From: Burkholderia diffusa
GTDB taxonomy: Bacteria; Pseudomonadota; Gammaproteobacteria; Burkholderiales; Burkholderiaceae
NCBI RefSeq assembly: GCF_001718315.1
Contig: NZ_CP013363.1
Span: 744,001 to 808,000 of the forward strand
Direction of reading: 5' to 3'
DNA: 64,000 bases
Shown here: piece after piece, positions 62,813 through 64,000 of the stretch
How positions within the stretch are numbered: the first letter of the stretch is position 1
Layout of the letters: every line of letters starts with the position of its first letter
Program-made: the position numbers and the translations under genes
The notes under the pieces: generated by a model
Told to the model about the DNA's origin: nothing
The model's input: only the letters and a program-made list of their open reading frames with translations
The model's database searches: none

Positions 62813-62851
62813 GCGCCCGGTGCGCCCGGTGCGCCCGGTGCGCCCGGTGCG
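62813..62851. repeat. 9-bp tandem repeat (GCGCCCGGT, four copies plus partial)
   Basis: Four exact units GCGCCCGGT from 62813 to 62848 plus a partial unit lie just after (3' of) a small minus-strand gene. It is a simple-sequence tract that could vary in copy number by slippage. No coding role is apparent. Confidence 0.8.
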
Positions 62852-62862
62852 CGTTCAGTCGT

Positions 62863-63087
62863 TCAATGGCTGCGCGCGTACCCCTGGATCAGCGCGCGCA
62901 TCATCCCTTCGACCGTTGCGTCGAGCAGGTCGGCTTCCTGCTCCGCTTCCTCGACGAGCGCGGCGTAGGCGGTCGCGAGCGTCACGCGATCGACTTCATG
63001 GCGTTGTTCCATCAGCGTCACCATCCCGTCCTTCGCCAGATGAGCGGAGAACGCGCGGCTGCCGATGGTCTGGAATACGTCAATCAT
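62863..63087 (-). CDS. Hypothetical protein, 74 aa
   Basis: The 74-residue helical protein has MIDVFQTIGSRAFSAHLAKD then a helix-rich half (LATAYAALVEEAEQEADLLD, ATVEGMMRALIQGYARSH). No signal peptide or TM. GGGAGAG lies at proper distance before the ATG at 63087. I do not recognise the family. It is divergent from the DUF969 permease gene. Confidence 0.6.
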   Translation of the reverse strand: MIDVFQTIGSRAFSAHLAKDGMVTLMEQRHEVDRVTLATAYAALVEEAEQEADLLDATVEGMMRALIQGYARSH

Positions 63088-63306
63088 GGCGGCTCTCCCG
63101 AACGTTGCCGATGCCTTCCAGTGTAGTCGGCGCACCGGCGCTCCGCCATGCGCGGCGGGGGCGGGCCGCGCCCGGCAGGCCAGCCGGAATCGCGCGTGCC
63201 GCGCGCGTTGCCGCCGCCCGCCGTGAATCGTTCCGCCGCAACAGCGCGGACACGGCCGGCGCAACATGACGTCGATTTCAACGTTTACCCGAAACTTCAA
63301 ATTGTC

Positions 63307-63326
63307 GACTTTTTATCGATAAAGTC
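63307..63326. promoter_or_regulatory. Palindromic operator candidate upstream of the DUF969 gene
   Basis: GACTTT-N8-AAAGTC encloses the perfect 12-bp palindrome TTTATCGATAAA (63312-63323), about 90 bases before the permease ATG, in an A/T-rich patch that is probably its promoter. A GC-rich hairpin (63370-63392) lies in the presumed leader. The remaining part of the 327-bp gap from 63088 holds no recognisable gene. Confidence 0.5.
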
Positions 63327-63414
63327 TCGTGTTAGATTTTGCCGCCTGAACCCGGTCGATACCGGGCGGGCGGCGCGCCTTCACGGCGCCGCGCATCCAT
63401 CACAAGGAGGGGCA

Positions 63415-64000
63415 ATGCTGGTGCTGATTGGGGTGCCGATCGTCGTGATCGGTTTCGCGCTGCGCTTCAACGCGCTGCTGGTGGTCACGATCGCGGGGCT
63501 CGCGACGGGGCTGGCGGGCGGCATGAATCTCGTCGACATCGTCAGCGCATTCGGCAAGGCGTTCACCGACAACCGCTACATGGGCCTGATCTGGCTCACG
63601 CTGCCGGTGATCGCGCTGCTCGAGCGCAACGGGCTCAAGGAGCAGGCGAAGCGGATGATCTCGCGCGTGCACGCGGCGACGGCCGGACGCGTGCTGATGC
63701 TGTATTTCGTGCTGCGTCAGGTGACGGCCGCGCTCGGCCTCACGTCGCTTGGCGGCCACGCGCAGATGGTGCGGCCGCTGATCGCGCCGATGGCGGAAGC
63801 CGCGGCCGTCAGCCGGCTCGGCGACCTGCCCGAATCCGTGCGCCAGCAGATCCGCGCGCACGCATCGGCCGCCGATAACGTCGCCGTGTTCTTCGGCGAG
63901 GACATCTTCATCGCGATCCAGTCGATCCTGCTGATCAAGGGCTTTCTCGAACAGAACGGAATCGCGATCGAGCCGCTGCACCTGTCGGTCTGGGCGATTC
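63415..64000 (+). CDS. DUF969-family permease subunit (5-oxoproline transporter type), truncated by the window
   Basis: The first 195 residues of a polytopic membrane protein are visible: MLVLIGVPIVVIGFALRF, GLIWLTLPVIALLERNGLKE, LYFVLRQVTAALGLTSLGGH, AQMVRPLIAPMAEAAA. This is the DUF969 pattern; such proteins pair with a DUF979 subunit and are often next to pyroglutamyl-peptidase genes, hence the 5-oxoproline transporter name. The partner would lie beyond 64000. AAGGAGG is five bases before the ATG. Confidence 0.85.
   Translation, partial: MLVLIGVPIVVIGFALRFNALLVVTIAGLATGLAGGMNLVDIVSAFGKAFTDNRYMGLIWLTLPVIALLERNGLKEQAKRMISRVHAATAGRVLMLYFVLRQVTAALGLTSLGGHAQMVRPLIAPMAEAAAVSRLGDLPESVRQQIRAHASAADNVAVFFGEDIFIAIQSILLIKGFLEQNGIAIEPLHLSVWAI

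Larger units (their letters stand above)
62447..62862. other. Intergenic region upstream of the CheB gene, no gene seen
   Basis: This 416-bp gap holds a 10-bp perfect inverted repeat (62557-62613) and a short 9-bp minisatellite (62813-62851). Part of it (62550-62650) is A/T-richer and may hold the CheB promoter. No protein-like frame was recognised. Confidence 0.5.

Noticed and set aside
62505..63269. Long plus-strand frame across the 9-bp repeat and small hypothetical gene.
   Set aside because: Composition is Arg/Pro/Ala-rich, it runs through simple repeats and has no family feature; the minus-strand 74-residue gene is more credible.

Overview
The window looks like a stretch of a high-GC (roughly two-thirds G+C by eye) betaproteobacterial chromosome. 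Burkholderia, probably the B. cepacia complex, is the best fit. Reasons: DUF4148 and classical betaproteobacterial porin genes, many LysR-type regulators divergent from single metabolic genes or exporters, a complete tad/flp locus, DUF3005- and DUF4382-like proteins, and codon third positions saturated with G/C. The genus is an inference from gene content, and a secondary replicon is plausible. No tRNA, rRNA, transposase, integrase or CRISPR array was seen.

Layout. 1-2.8 kb: an OmpR-type regulator with a degenerate receiver, a DUF4148 secreted protein and a porin. 2.8-10.6 kb: a co-oriented block (LysR, response regulator, RND pump, adaptor, outer-membrane channel) closed by a clear intrinsic terminator. 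10.9-14.8 kb: small unknowns, a cluster of decayed gene fragments (MFS, MocR, RND/OMF remnants) and a DUF4382 lipoprotein. 14.9-26.7 kb: Nudix hydrolase, NCS2 purine permease, two LysR/SDR divergent pairs, an ABM plus Fe-alcohol dehydrogenase pair, a glycolipid-binding-like protein, a solo sulfonate-type binding protein, DUF427 and a solo peptide-binding protein. 27.4-38.0 kb: a full tad pilus locus (flp, cpaA, cpaB, cpaC, cpaD, cpaE/tadZ, tadA, tadB, tadC, tadD, tadE, tadG-like). Its second half is a chain of start/stop overlaps. It is followed convergently by a GT2/GT87 glycosyltransferase pair. 40.5-49.4 kb: a DUF2591 protein, another solo binding protein, LysR/MFS exporter, LysR, and several small lipoproteins and secreted proteins, plus an MFS pseudogene. 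49.4-54.9 kb: valine/propanoate catabolism (MHS transporter, mmsA, mmsB) with a divergent LysR. 55-57.8 kb: haloacid dehalogenase, isochorismatase-like hydrolase and divergent LysR. 57.9-62.4 kb: a c-di-GMP cluster (GAF-PAS-GGDEF-EAL protein, WspR-like diguanylate cyclase, CheB). The window ends in a DUF969 permease subunit.

The least explained structures are two. First, an array of eight 49-bp units between mmsA and mmsB, each able to fold into a 13-bp hairpin whose sequence variants mostly keep pairing (through G-U) only on the mms transcript strand. Second, a perfect 9-bp inverted repeat directly before an MFS exporter gene that would bury its ribosome-binding site, preceded by a tiny open reading frame. 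Both are visible in the sequence; their function is inference.
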